DNA of 64,000 bases. Origin: Clostridium guangxiense (GTDB lineage: Bacteria > Bacillota > Clostridia > Clostridiales > Clostridiaceae). Positions 18,442 to 27,410 of this stretch are shown piece after piece. How positions within the stretch are numbered: position 1 is the first letter of the stretch; each line of letters begins with the position of its first letter. The stretch spans positions 1-64,000 of the forward strand of contig NZ_JAJNKE010000010.1 in assembly GCF_021043395.1 (NCBI RefSeq). Direction: 5' to 3'. The notes beneath the pieces were generated by a model. That model was not told where the DNA came from. It did no database searches and was given only the letters and a program-made list of their open reading frames with translations. A program made the position numbers and the translations under genes.

Positions 18442-20361
18442 ATGAAACATATTAATAAATTTTTTTTGATTTTAGTCTTAATGTTTTTGATTTTATTAAA
18501 GCCGATTACTGCATCTGCAAAGGTAGTAGAAGGGCAAGCTTTAAATTCATATTTAGATAAGATAACAAAGGAAAATTTTCAAAAATATAGGCTGCCAAGT
18601 TTATGTATGGTAGTTGTTAAGGATGGAAAGATAATTTATGAAAATGCTTTAGGTTATGCAGATGTTAAAAATAAAATTAAAGCTGATGTAAATAGTTCTG
18701 TTTATAGAATAGGTTCTACATCAAAGATTTTTACAGAAACTGCAATTATGCAGCTTTATGAGCAGGGAAAAATAGATTTAAAGGAAGATGCTAATAAATA
18801 TTTAGGTGATATTAAAATACAAAATAAATTTGCAAAAAAAGTAACTGTAGAAAACCTACTTACACATACTTCTGGAATTGATGAAGCTACATTTCCGTAT
18901 ACTGCTGTAAAAACTCAAAGTGACATGATATCTTTATCAAGTTTTTTGAGAAAACATCAGCCAGTAGTTACAACTGAACCTGGAAAAGTATGTTTGTACA
19001 GCAATATAGGAATAGATTTATTGGGACATATTATAGAAAGTGTATCAGGAATGAAATACGAAGCTTACGTACAAAAAAATATTTTTAACGTGCTCAATAT
19101 GAACAATAGTAAAGTTTCTTTGCCGCTAAATGGTATGACAAAAAATTATGATTCTCTCGTAGAAACCGGTTATGTTTACTATAATGATAGCCCAGCAGGA
19201 GGCATAAATTCAACACCGTTAGACATAGCAAAGTTTATGATGGCGCATTTGCAAAAAGGAGTTTATAAGAATAACAAAATTTTAAAGGAAAGTACAGTAA
19301 AATTAATGCAAGAACATCATTTTTCCAATGATAAAAATTTATGTGGAATTGGTTATGGATTTTGGGAGAAAAATTTTAATGGAAAAAGAATTCTTTCTCA
19401 TGAAGGAGCTCTTTCAGTGGGATATTTTGATGATATGCTGCTTGATACAGAAGAAAATCTAGGAGTATATATAGTATCAAATAATTTAACTTCAGCTGCA
19501 CCTGCAATAACTGATATAGAAAATGCTTTTTTTAATAAATATTATTCGGACAAAAAAACTAAAAGTTATAGCAGTAATACAATAAATGATAAAGAAGCTT
19601 CAAAATATATAGGTACTTATAGATTATATCAAGATAATGCAAAGGGCAATATTTTAAAGTTCATAAATCTTTTAGGTTCTATTGACGAAAATGAAGATGT
19701 ACAAATTGAATATAGTAAAAAGGAAAATTCACTAATTTATAAAGGCATAAGTCATATGAAGAAAAAGGAAAATACAAAATTGATAGCGGTTTCTGGAAAT
19801 CTTTTTAGGCGAGCTGACAATAACGAGTTAGTTGCTTTTGGAGAAGATAATAACAAGATTAAATATGTGTTTTTTAATGATAGACCCTATGATAGTTTTG
19901 AAAGGGTTGATTTTAAGGATAACTATAAGTTAAGTTTAGCTATACTTATGGTTGCAATGTTGTTCTTCATGTTTCAAATAGTTAAGAATGTGTTCATAGG
20001 ATTTAAGAAATTAATTAAAGGAAAATGTATTTTTAAAGATAATGAAATTAGTACAAGCAGAATATTTAAGGTATTGGTTTTTATTATAAGTGTATTAAAT
20101 ATAGTCAATTTATTTGGAATTTTATATTGGATGATGTCCTTTGACATGTATTACAGTATACCTTGGTACGTAAAAGCCGCACCAATAATTTTTATAATCT
20201 CAACAGTTCTTATTATATGTAGCAGTATTGCATTTATCCTCGTTATTAAGAGAGAAAAAACTAAGCTTTCTTATAAAATTTTAAATTCTATTAGTATTTT
20301 AGTTATGTATGCTTTTGTGTTTTTTATATGTAACTGGAATTTGATTGGATTTAGATATTAG
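18442..20361 (+). CDS. Membrane-bound serine hydrolase, beta-lactamase/PBP-like
   Basis: A 639-residue exported protein. Residues 1-26 form a signal peptide or anchor. The class C beta-lactamase-like domain (about 35-360) has the SxxK nucleophile motif STSK near residue 95, a YSN motif (CLYSNIGIDL) and a third-box-like HEG. After a soluble region (about 375-495), three or four hydrophobic helices fill the C-terminus. Such proteins act outside the membrane as D-amino peptidases or esterases on cell-wall or peptide substrates. It lies 88 bases after a two-component system and is probably controlled by it. A link to antimicrobial peptide resistance is possible but unproven. Confidence 0.83.
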   Translation: MKHINKFFLILVLMFLILLKPITASAKVVEGQALNSYLDKITKENFQKYRLPSLCMVVVKDGKIIYENALGYADVKNKIKADVNSSVYRIGSTSKIFTETAIMQLYEQGKIDLKEDANKYLGDIKIQNKFAKKVTVENLLTHTSGIDEATFPYTAVKTQSDMISLSSFLRKHQPVVTTEPGKVCLYSNIGIDLLGHIIESVSGMKYEAYVQKNIFNVLNMNNSKVSLPLNGMTKNYDSLVETGYVYYNDSPAGGINSTPLDIAKFMMAHLQKGVYKNNKILKESTVKLMQEHHFSNDKNLCGIGYGFWEKNFNGKRILSHEGALSVGYFDDMLLDTEENLGVYIVSNNLTSAAPAITDIENAFFNKYYSDKKTKSYSSNTINDKEASKYIGTYRLYQDNAKGNILKFINLLGSIDENEDVQIEYSKKENSLIYKGISHMKKKENTKLIAVSGNLFRRADNNELVAFGEDNNKIKYVFFNDRPYDSFERVDFKDNYKLSLAILMVAMLFFMFQIVKNVFIGFKKLIKGKCIFKDNEISTSRIFKVLVFIISVLNIVNLFGILYWMMSFDMYYSIPWYVKAAPIIFIISTVLIICSSIAFILVIKREKTKLSYKILNSISILVMYAFVFFICNWNLIGFRY

Positions 20362-20394
20362 TAAGAATCTGGGATATAACGGAAAAGAGTATAG

Positions 20395-20649
20395 CTATAT
20401 GCAAATGAGAAGAAAACAAAGACGTATGAACATTTCTTAAGCTTTTATAGCAAATATAATATTATTCCAAAGTCTATTATAACTGCTGCAGATAGCCCAA
20501 TATTAAACTTAATTATAGATTTAAATATGGGAATAAGTATTGTTTCTAAAAAAATTAAAGAACTTAATAATGGAAGATCTTCATTTGTAGAAAAAGAAGG
20601 AGAAAATCCAATAGGGGATATTCTCCTTCTTTTTTATATATTTACTTAA
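20395..20649 (+). pseudogene. Remnant of a LysR-type regulator
   Basis: An open stretch of about 85 codons with no start and a stop directly before it. It reads YEHFLSFYSKYNIIPKS, then TAADSPILNLIIDLNMGIS, which match the C-terminal effector-binding domain of LysR-family regulators (the ADSP..LNLV..GLGI pattern). The DNA-binding half is absent. The frame ends within a terminator. Confidence 0.6.
20596..20635 (+). terminator. Rho-independent terminator
   Basis: Nine-base arms GAAGGAGAA (20596-20604) and TTCTCCTTC (20621-20629) are followed by TTTTTT. It would end transcripts from the serine hydrolase gene and overlaps the tail of the LysR remnant. Confidence 0.75.
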
Positions 20650-20738
20650 ACTTTAGAAATGGTACAATTATAGATAGGAAACTTGGAAATTCAAAAGTAC
20701 AAGGAAGCAATAGAGGAATCTCGGTAAACTGGAATTTA

Positions 20739-21286
20739 GTGAAGTAATATTGATTTGGGATATTAAATAAAGCTAATAAATCTAAGATGATAAATCCTAA
20801 AATTCTAAGAACTTTCAATAACTCGCCTTTGGCTCAAACAGATTGAAAGTTCTAAGACTTTTACGATTTATCATCTAAGATTTATAAAGCTTTATTTAAA
20901 CCATCACAAGTCAACATTACTTCACTGGGCCCGAAAGGCAAGGAATATTTTTCTCCGTTTCTCTACGAAAAATACACTATTAGCGAGATTTTACAATAAA
21001 AATAGTGATAAATTGTTTAAATAATGAACTATAAAGATTCACGCCAAAATTCCGTAGGTACGGAGGAATTTTTTCCTTGCACTACCGTGGGAGTGAAGTA
21101 ACAATGCTGAAGGAACGATTTAAAAAAATTCTAATAAATCTTGGTTCAAAAGTTGTAAAATGCTTAGATATTTCAATCTGTTTGAGCATTTTCTCAGCGA
21201 GTTATTGAAATATCTTAGTATTTTATGATTTTTGAACCTTAGATTTATAGAATCTTTTTTAACGCGACGAAGCATTGTTACTTCAC
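20739..21286. repeat. Dispersed repeat family B, copy 2 (composite of nested palindromes)
   Basis: Three parts are visible. First, a near-perfect palindrome of about 187 bases (20739-20925) with outer arms GTGAAGTAATATTGA and TCAACATTACTTCAC. Second, a middle module (20926-21085), itself an imperfect palindrome, shared with 11659-11821. Third, another palindrome of about 194 bases (21093-21286) with arms GTGAAGTAACAATGCT and AGCATTGTTACTTCAC. This accounts for most of the 1-kb gene gap; no intact coding region is present. Confidence 0.8.
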
Positions 21287-21373
21287 AAATTCTAGTTTGT
21301 CGGGATGAATTTGATAATGCTAATTTTAATCTTCCAAGTTGCTTATATAAATTGTAAGAATTGAGGTGGTTAT

Positions 21374-22252
21374 ATGGATTATAAAATAGATTTGCATACC
21401 CATACTAATGTTTCTGATGGAGCCAGCACTCCGAGACAATTGATGGAAACTGCTGCTTTGGAAAAGATTAAAGCAGTAGCACTTACAGATCACGATAATA
21501 TAGGCGGATTAAAAGAGGCTGCTGCAGCGGCGAAAGATAACAATATAGAGTTTTTAAATGGAATAGAGATAAGCTCTTTGTATAAGGGGGGAAGAATACT
21601 TCATATTTTAGGAATAGGGATTGATCCTAAAAATGAAGAATTTTTATATGAGTATAACAAAATGAAGAAAGCTAGGGACAGAGGAGTAGAATATATTTTA
21701 ACTACAATAAAAGATAAAGGAATAGATATAAGTGTAGAAGAGTTAAGAGAAAAAGCTTTTGAAAAATATCTAGATAGATATGATATTTATAGATATTTTA
21801 TTAGAAATAAACTATGCAGTACAGCTCAGGAAATTTGGGACAAGTACTTGGATCCAATTCCATATGGTGAAGATGAATTAATGGAAGCAGAAACTGCTAT
21901 TAGAATTGTAAAAAGTGCAGGAGGGTTATCTTTCTTAGCTCACTATAATAAATACATAGGCTTTGCTAAACTTAATAATGATGAAATAGAAAAAGAGATA
22001 AAATATTTAATCAGTGTAGGCTTAGATGGAGTTGAAAGATACTATCCTTCATTTAATAAAGCTGACTACGAATTCCTTGATTATTTGATTGAAAAATATG
22101 ATTTGATATTTTCTGGTGGAACTGATTATCACGGGGCAAATAGACCAGAAATAAGGCTTGGAACTGGAAAAGATAATAATTTATTTATACCATATGAGGT
22201 TTATACGAAGATTTTAAGTAAGCTAAAATTTTCTGTTAATAACATATATTAA
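21374..22252 (+). CDS. PHP domain phosphoesterase
   Basis: A 292-residue PHP-family metal-dependent phosphoesterase resembling the YciV/RNase AM group, which removes phosphates from 3',5'-nucleoside bisphosphates or trims RNA 5' ends. Metal-binding motifs are clear: HTHTNVSDG near the N-terminus, ALTDHDN near residue 40, FLAHYNK and the C-terminal GGTDYHG. The ATG follows GAGGTGG. It is a lone gene just downstream of the family B repeat. The exact substrate cannot be read from sequence. Confidence 0.85.
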   Translation: MDYKIDLHTHTNVSDGASTPRQLMETAALEKIKAVALTDHDNIGGLKEAAAAAKDNNIEFLNGIEISSLYKGGRILHILGIGIDPKNEEFLYEYNKMKKARDRGVEYILTTIKDKGIDISVEELREKAFEKYLDRYDIYRYFIRNKLCSTAQEIWDKYLDPIPYGEDELMEAETAIRIVKSAGGLSFLAHYNKYIGFAKLNNDEIEKEIKYLISVGLDGVERYYPSFNKADYEFLDYLIEKYDLIFSGGTDYHGANRPEIRLGTGKDNNLFIPYEVYTKILSKLKFSVNNIY

Positions 22253-22300
22253 TAATGGTAATGCCCGTACTATTGAGTGTGTATACATGTATAAATTTAT

Positions 22301-22410
22301 GTGGTGCCACGGAGGTCTCACCTTCGCCAACATTAAGTGGAAAGCTTCATATAGGTCATATATTTTCCTATATTCAGGCTGAAATAATAGCAAGATTTCA
22401 AAGAATGTAG
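22301..22410 (+). pseudogene. Valyl-tRNA synthetase fragment (HIGH region)
   Basis: Reading from 22303, the sequence gives [18 protein letters not shown], then [12 protein letters not shown] and a stop at 22408, followed in frame by GKN. This matches the Rossmann HIGH-motif region of class I valyl-tRNA synthetases, whose usual text is PPPT.SG.LH.GH..SYTQ.D.IARFQRMRGKN. Only about 40 residues remain and no start is seen. GTGGTGCCACGGA just before it resembles a T-box sequence, which would fit a former valS leader, but this is weak. Confidence 0.6.
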
Positions 22411-22450
22411 GGGAAAAATCAGAGTCAATCTTAATGAAAAATGCAGTATT

Positions 22451-22484
22451 AAAATTATAGAACAATATATTATTCTATAATTTT
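22451..22484 (-). terminator. Hairpin at the end of the flagellin gene
   Basis: Twelve-base perfect arms AAAATTATAGAA (22451-22462) and TTCTATAATTTT (22473-22484) overlap the flagellin stop. The stem itself ends in four Us on the minus strand, so it is a likely terminator. Confidence 0.55.
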
Positions 22485-23322
22485 AAAGAGAATCTAGCAA
22501 TTTTAATACACTATCTGGTTCATTATGCATAGATTGAGCCATCATGGCTTGAGCAACTTGTTGAAGAATACTATATTTGGAGTATTCCATCATTTCTTTA
22601 GCCATATCTGCATCGGTAATTCTAGATTCTGCCGCTGTTAAATTTTCTGCTTCAGAGTTTAAGTTGTCTATTGTATAGTTTAGTCTATTTTCATAAGCAC
22701 CTATTATACTTCTAGAAGATGACACGGAATTAATTGCATTTTGAATTAAGGACATAGATGCACGGGCAGTATTAGAACTATCAACATTTAAACCAGTATT
22801 ATCTGCTATACTACTAAGATAAGAACCAATATTAAAGGAAGATAAATTTAAACCAAGAGAGTCATAAGCGTTTGATGTTGCTCCAATTTGGAATGTTAAG
22901 TTTCCAGAAGAACCTAATAGATTTATACCATTAAAATTTATTGATTTAGATATATGATCTATTTCCTTTCCTAATTCTGAAAGTTCATCCTTTATGGCAT
23001 TTCTATCTAAGGTTGAATTTGTATCATTGGCAGCTTGAGTAGCAAGTTCATTCATTCTTTGGAGTATAGCTTGAGTTTCAGATAATCCGCCTTCAGCAGT
23101 ATTAAGCAGAGAAATAGTATCCTGTGAATTTTTAGTAGCCATATTTAGAGAATTAATTTGAGCTTGCATATGCTGAGATATTGTAAGACCAGCAGCATCA
23201 TCAGCTGCACTATTTATTCTTTTGCCTGAACTCAACCTAAGCATTGCATTTTGCATATGTTTTTGATTTATATTTAAATAAAATAATGCTTTACTAGCAT
23301 TTAAATTATGACCAATTATCAT
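22483..23322 (-). CDS. Flagellin
   Basis: A 279-residue flagellin, the filament subunit exported by the flagellar secretion system. The N-terminal D0/D1 region carries LRLSSGKRINSAADDAAGL and LNTAEGGLSETQAILQRM. The C-terminal D1/D0 region carries AAESRITDADMAKEMMEYS and ends with a helical tail. The variable middle is short, so the outer D2/D3 domains are absent. TAGGAGG precedes the ATG and a sigma-D-like promoter lies upstream. The gene stands alone, away from any flagellar cluster in this window, so it may be a secondary flagellin. Confidence 0.93.
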   Translation of the reverse strand: MIIGHNLNASKALFYLNINQKHMQNAMLRLSSGKRINSAADDAAGLTISQHMQAQINSLNMATKNSQDTISLLNTAEGGLSETQAILQRMNELATQAANDTNSTLDRNAIKDELSELGKEIDHISKSINFNGINLLGSSGNLTFQIGATSNAYDSLGLNLSSFNIGSYLSSIADNTGLNVDSSNTARASMSLIQNAINSVSSSRSIIGAYENRLNYTIDNLNSEAENLTAAESRITDADMAKEMMEYSKYSILQQVAQAMMAQSMHNEPDSVLKLLDSL

Positions 23323-23369
23323 AAAAATACCTCCTATAAAGTTAGATAATTGTGATAACCATGTAATTA

Positions 23370-23396
23370 TTATCGGAAATATTTTTGATAACCTTA
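23370..23396 (-). promoter_or_regulatory. Sigma-D-like flagellin promoter
   Basis: On the minus strand TAAG (23393-23396) and CCGATAA (23370-23376) are 16 bases apart, close to the motility sigma factor consensus TAAA-N15-CCGATAT. It lies about 50 bases before the flagellin start. Confidence 0.55.
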
Positions 23397-23432
23397 CAGG
23401 TTTGATTATTATTGGTTTAATTTTGAATTTAT

Positions 23433-23466
23433 AAAATAAAACTGCCTCATTTGGCAGCTTTATTTT
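23433..23466 (-). terminator. Terminator after the flavodoxin-family gene
   Basis: CTGCC/GGCAG closes a 6-base loop and is extended by AAAATAAA/TTTATTTT, giving a nearly perfect stem. It lies just past the stop of the gene at 23472-24095 and insulates the flagellin promoter. Confidence 0.7.
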
Positions 23467-23471
23467 AGATG

Positions 23472-24095
23472 TTAGCGTATAAAATTAGTTCTAACTGTTG
23501 TTTCTTTTTCAGGAAGCTTAATCCCTGCTTTTTTACCAGCTTCAATTGATTTCAAAAGCCAAGCCATGTTTTTGCCTAATGTTCTCATCGTTTGCATTCC
23601 TTCTAAATCTTGTTTTACTTCTTCTGGATTGTTTCCATGTATCATGTTCCAGTATTGAGAAGACACAACAGGCATGTTTGCAATGGTAAAATATTTATTT
23701 ATTTGATCAAAAGCTGAAGCAGCACCGCCACGACGGCAGCTTACAACAGCAGCGCCAGGTTTATATGCCCAAAAATCGCCTGCATAAAAGAGTCTATCTA
23801 AAAAAGATGTTAAAGCACCAGAAGCAGCAGCATAATGTACAGGGGAACCAAATATAAAACCATCACAGTCTTTAGCTTTTTCAAGAGCAGCATTTACGGT
23901 ATCATCGTCGAATACGCATTTATTATCTGTCTTAGAGCATCCACCACATCCTATGCAGCCTCTTATAGGTTTGTTTCCAACTTGAAAAATTTCTGTTTCT
24001 ATGTTTTCTTTTTCTAATTCTTTTGCAACCTCGCATAAAGCAGTATAAGTACAACCTTTAGCATGAGGACTTCCATTAATAAGTAATACTTTCAT
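23472..24095 (-). CDS. Flavodoxin-like NAD(P)H-dependent oxidoreductase
   Basis: A 207-residue protein of the NADPH-dependent FMN reductase/iron-sulfur flavoprotein group. The N-terminal INGSPHAKGCTYTAL is the FMN phosphate-binding loop. GCIGCGGCSKTDNKC, a cysteine cluster near residues 46-60, may bind an iron-sulfur cluster. GSPVHYAAASGAL also contacts FMN. It reduces flavin, quinone or other cytoplasmic electron acceptors. It is a single gene between a terminator and a family A repeat. Confidence 0.82.
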   Translation of the reverse strand: MKVLLINGSPHAKGCTYTALCEVAKELEKENIETEIFQVGNKPIRGCIGCGGCSKTDNKCVFDDDTVNAALEKAKDCDGFIFGSPVHYAAASGALTSFLDRLFYAGDFWAYKPGAAVVSCRRGGAASAFDQINKYFTIANMPVVSSQYWNMIHGNNPEEVKQDLEGMQTMRTLGKNMAWLLKSIEAGKKAGIKLPEKETTVRTNFIR

Positions 24096-24154
24096 TCTTG
24101 CACCCCGCGTTTCATATTTATTATGTAATAGTGAAATTACATTAAATTTAAGAT

Positions 24155-24345
24155 TTTACAAGTAATTTAGAAATATTTAGAGTAAAGGCTAGAGAGTACA
24201 GAGTAGAGTGAAGGTTAATTTTCTGCTGTGGCAGAAAATTTTAAAACTTAATGTTGGTGCCAGTTTCTTTAGATTTTCCATAATGAAATGAAGGAAAATC
24301 AACATTTACTATACTCTGTCATTTGTACTTTGTTCTCTGTTTCTA
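24155..24345. repeat. Palindromic dispersed repeat, family A, copy 2
   Basis: It starts with TTTTACAAGTAATTTAG, as copy 1 does, then AGAGTACAGAGTAGAGTGAA, and ends with a diverged inverse (ACTCTGTCATTTGTACTTTG). Internal text such as AAAACTTAATG matches copy 3. It is the most diverged copy. It fills the first part of the 700-base gap between genes at 24096-24795. Confidence 0.7.
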
Positions 24346-24566
24346 TATTATATAATAACATAAAAATAAAGCATGAACTTATTTTATAGGAATATATACT
24401 TTCATATTTTTGTGGTGGAATAGCCTTAAATACCATTCCATTAGGAACATGGGAGATATAATTAAATGTTTTTGACAATTAATTTTGATATGAAATTATA
24501 TATAAATTCCTTGAAGAAACTTAAAGAATATGATATAGAGACTATAATATGTTATCATGGTAGTAT

Positions 24567-24669
24567 GTAGGAGAATGTGAAAAATATAGGTATTCTTTTT
24601 TACGGGCCGCGCATAATGCTTTATGCTTGGTGTAGTAAAACCTATAGAATACCTTTTTTCACAACCTAC
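24567..24669. repeat. 103-base imperfect palindrome, possible structured RNA
   Basis: Left arm GTAGG, GTGAAAAA and AGGTATTCT pairs with right arm AGAATACCT, TTTTTCAC and CCTAC. Inside is a second hairpin, GCATAA-TGC-TTTATGC, next to a GC-rich GGGCCGC unusual for this DNA. It lies about 130 bases before the alpha/beta hydrolase gene. It could be a MITE-like element or a regulatory leader. The rest of this gap shows nothing definite. Confidence 0.5.
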
Positions 24670-24795
24670 TGTATAACAATAATGGAAATAAGCTATAGAG
24701 GAATTGTATAATAAATTATGAAACAATAATTAATTGTAAATTTATCTAATTTGGAGTTGAAAATTGAATCATACAGTATAAGAGGAGTGAATAAA

Positions 24796-25614
24796 ATGGA
24801 ATGTAAAATAAAAGATATATCTCTTAACTATGAAGTGATTGGAGAAGGAAAACCAATTCTTATGATACATGGTTATTCAGTAGATCATAGGCTTATGACT
24901 GGTTGCATGGAGAAGGCATTTTTAAATAAAAAGAATTATAAGAGAATATATATAGATTTGCCTGGAATGGGAAGATCGGAAACTGCTGATTGGATTAAAA
25001 ACGCTGATATTATGTTAGATATAGTAATTGAGTTTATAGAAAAAATTATTCCAAATGAAAATTTTTTGATTGCTGGTCAATCTTATGGGGGATATTTATC
25101 AAGAGGAATAATTAAAAAAATGCAAAGTAGAGTAGATGGGCTTTTATTAATTTGTCCTGTTATAGTACCAGATAGTAAAAAACGTAATGTGCCAGAAACT
25201 GTTGTTTTAGTGAAGGACAATGATTTTATGTCACGTTTATCAGAGCAAGAAATTAATGATTTGGGTGACGATTTAGTAGTTCAAACTGAAGAAATCTATA
25301 ATAGATATAAGGAAGAAATATTATTAGGAGTAAAGGCAGCAGATCATGATTTTTTAGAGAGATTTAAACAAAATGGATATAATTTTTCTTTTGATGTAGA
25401 TAAATTGAACAGGAAGTTTGAGAAACCAGTACTTATAATTTTGGGAAAACAGGACTCTTGCGTTGGATATAAAGATGCATGGAGCATATTAGATAATTTT
25501 TCGAGGGCAACTTTTACGGTGCTTGATAGGGGAGGCCATAATTTACATGTAGAGCAGGAAGAATTATTTAATGCTTTGGTTAATGAATGGCTAATAAGAA
25601 TTGAAAATGCATAA
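24796..25614 (+). CDS. Alpha/beta hydrolase
   Basis: A 272-residue alpha/beta hydrolase-fold enzyme. The oxyanion motif is MIHGYSVDHR near residue 27, the nucleophile serine is in the GQSYGG elbow near residue 98, and the catalytic His is in DRGGHNLHVE near the C-terminus; an Asp in LGKQDSCVG completes the triad. These hydrolyse esters, amides or related bonds of small molecules; the substrate is unknown. I chose the ATG at 24796 because AGAGGAGTG precedes it; an upstream in-frame TTG adds 15 unlikely residues. A terminator follows, so it is transcribed alone. Confidence 0.85.
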   Translation: MECKIKDISLNYEVIGEGKPILMIHGYSVDHRLMTGCMEKAFLNKKNYKRIYIDLPGMGRSETADWIKNADIMLDIVIEFIEKIIPNENFLIAGQSYGGYLSRGIIKKMQSRVDGLLLICPVIVPDSKKRNVPETVVLVKDNDFMSRLSEQEINDLGDDLVVQTEEIYNRYKEEILLGVKAADHDFLERFKQNGYNFSFDVDKLNRKFEKPVLIILGKQDSCVGYKDAWSILDNFSRATFTVLDRGGHNLHVEQEELFNALVNEWLIRIENA

Positions 25615-25673
25615 TATAAATTTAGATTAGGATAATAAGAAAATAATTTCTATTTAAAATTGAAATCAAGCAG

Positions 25674-25711
25674 GAGTATACGTAGAGTAAATTTATGTAT
25701 GCTCATTTTTT
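25674..25711 (+). terminator. Rho-independent terminator
   Basis: GAGTATACGT and ATGTATGCTC pair with two wobble pairs around a short A/T-rich loop and are followed by ATTTTTT. It ends the hydrolase transcript. Confidence 0.6.
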
Positions 25712-25793
25712 ATGTAAATATGTTTATGAGCAATTAGAGTGAAATTAGCTCCCCTACAAACTATATTTATACTATTTCTTTAATATGTTTTCT

Positions 25794-25840
25794 TTGACAT
25801 TCATATAATATATTGATATGATATATTAAACAGTGTTTAA
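25794..25840 (+). promoter_or_regulatory. Promoter with TetR-type operator
   Basis: TTGACA (25794-25799) and TATGAT (25817-25822) are 17 bases apart. A palindrome, TTAAACA-G-TGTTTAA (25826-25840), lies just downstream of the -10 box and has the look of a TetR-family operator. It precedes the flavodoxin gene at 25881. The cognate regulator is not identified; the TetR gene at 29020 has a different palindrome in its promoter. Confidence 0.6.
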
Positions 25841-25880
25841 TAAAAAATGTGTGTTTAATATAAATTAATGGAGTGATATT

Positions 25881-26363
25881 ATGAGTACATTAATTGTTTA
25901 TGTTACTAAGCATGATTTTACAGCAAAATGTGTAATGAGACTTTCGAAGCAGCTAGATGATAATTTTGATATACTTAATTTGAGAGAGAAGAAAGATACA
26001 AAACTGGAGCACTATGACAGCGTTATTATCGGTGGTCCAATCTATATGGGTCAAATTATGAAGGAAGTAAAGGAGTTTTGTGAAAAAAATCTACAGGAGT
26101 TAAGTAAGAAAAAAATAGGATTATTTGTATGTGGTATGAGTGATGAAGATAAAATTAATTCATTTATAGAACAATCTTTTCCACAAAAGCTTAAAGATAG
26201 AGCTTCAGCTAAGGGAGATTTTGGGGGAAGTTTTATATTTAAATCCATGAATTTTTTTGAGAGATTTATTATTAAACATATATGTAAGACAAACAAGGAT
26301 ATCTTAAATTTAAAAGAGCACAATATTGATGAATTTGCAGCCAAAATGAATACAAAAGCTTAG
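25881..26363 (+). CDS. Flavodoxin-domain protein
   Basis: A 160-residue flavodoxin-fold protein of the kind related to protoporphyrinogen oxidase HemG. It opens with LIVYVTKHDFTAKCVMRLSK, where the phosphate loop is a variant of the usual T/S-x-T-G-x-T; GGPIYMGQI follows near residue 52. It may carry electrons with FMN. The ATG follows GGAGTGAT. It lies 13 bases before a membrane protein gene and is probably co-transcribed with it from the TetR-type promoter. Confidence 0.75.
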   Translation: MSTLIVYVTKHDFTAKCVMRLSKQLDDNFDILNLREKKDTKLEHYDSVIIGGPIYMGQIMKEVKEFCEKNLQELSKKKIGLFVCGMSDEDKINSFIEQSFPQKLKDRASAKGDFGGSFIFKSMNFFERFIIKHICKTNKDILNLKEHNIDEFAAKMNTKA

Positions 26364-26376
26364 GAGAGATTAGGAT

Positions 26377-27255
26377 ATGGCTAAGAATAATGAAAAAAGT
26401 CTTTATATAATTACCCTCCTTATTATTATTTTAAGCACTGTAACATCAGCAGTAGGTCTCTTATATAAAACGAGTGGGAAAGCATTTAATTTTGTAAATC
26501 AATATGGAAATACGGTTAAAATGTATGGAAATGGTTTGTACGCAAGAGATTCATTATTTAAAGCAGCAACAGCACGTGGAACGGATTTTACAATTCTTTG
26601 CGTGGCAATACCAATGTTAATAATAGCTTTAATACTTGATGCTAAGAAAAAAACATTAAAAAATAGGTTATTTCTAACAGGAATTATTTCCGTATTTATG
26701 TACTACTCTGCAAGTATAGCTTTTGGTATAACTTATAATATACTTGATTTAGTGTATATTGCTCTTTTTTCTTCTAGTTTATTTGGATTAATAGTTTCAA
26801 TTACAAGTATACATATGAAGGATATATTAATAGTTAAATCATTACCATACAAAGGAATTTATATATTTTTAGCTTTATCAGGAGCTGCACTTATTGCTGC
26901 ATGGCTTCCTGATATTATAACTTCATTAATTGCAAAATCTTCCTTAAGCCTTATAGAAGTTTATACTACAGAAATAACATATGTTTTAGATATTGGAATA
27001 CTTGCACCACTTATGTTTATTTGTTTATTTCAGTTAAAAAATAGAAATGGATTAGGATATGTTTTATTGGAAAGCTTATTAATGCTTTGCATGATTGTTG
27101 GAATGATGATCCCAATTCAAACTGTATTTGAGTTGTCAGCAGGAATAAAATTATCAATTGGAGAAATTGTAACAAAAGGTTTGAGTTTTATTATTCTTGC
27201 ATTATTTGCATTGTATTTTAATATAAAACTTTTTGAAAATATTAAAAAAGGATAA
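26377..27255 (+). CDS. Polytopic membrane protein of unknown function
   Basis: A 292-residue protein with about eight predicted transmembrane helices. The first runs over LYIITLLIIILSTVTSAVGL. A conserved-looking soluble segment (NGLYARDSLFKAATARGTDF) between helices 1 and 2 may be extracellular. I do not recognise a transporter signature. It follows the flavodoxin gene with a GGAGAG ribosome site, so the two may cooperate, for example in a membrane redox step. That is inference from position only. Confidence 0.65.
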   Translation: MAKNNEKSLYIITLLIIILSTVTSAVGLLYKTSGKAFNFVNQYGNTVKMYGNGLYARDSLFKAATARGTDFTILCVAIPMLIIALILDAKKKTLKNRLFLTGIISVFMYYSASIAFGITYNILDLVYIALFSSSLFGLIVSITSIHMKDILIVKSLPYKGIYIFLALSGAALIAAWLPDIITSLIAKSSLSLIEVYTTEITYVLDIGILAPLMFICLFQLKNRNGLGYVLLESLLMLCMIVGMMIPIQTVFELSAGIKLSIGEIVTKGLSFIILALFALYFNIKLFENIKKG

Positions 27256-27410
27256 AATCGTAATTAAATTTGACAAATTAGCAAATAAATACTGATTATA
27301 TTAATAAAATTGCTAAAAACATTAAAATAAGCTGACTTTTGGTGTTTGATAAAATTATGCGTGAAAAGTAATATTAAGTAAATGAAAATAAAAAACTTAG
27401 GAGGATTTTT

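Noticed and set aside
24415-24466. Short frame reading GGIALNTIPLGTWEI
   Set aside because: It looks protein-like but is under 20 residues with no family I can name, so it cannot be called a gene remnant.
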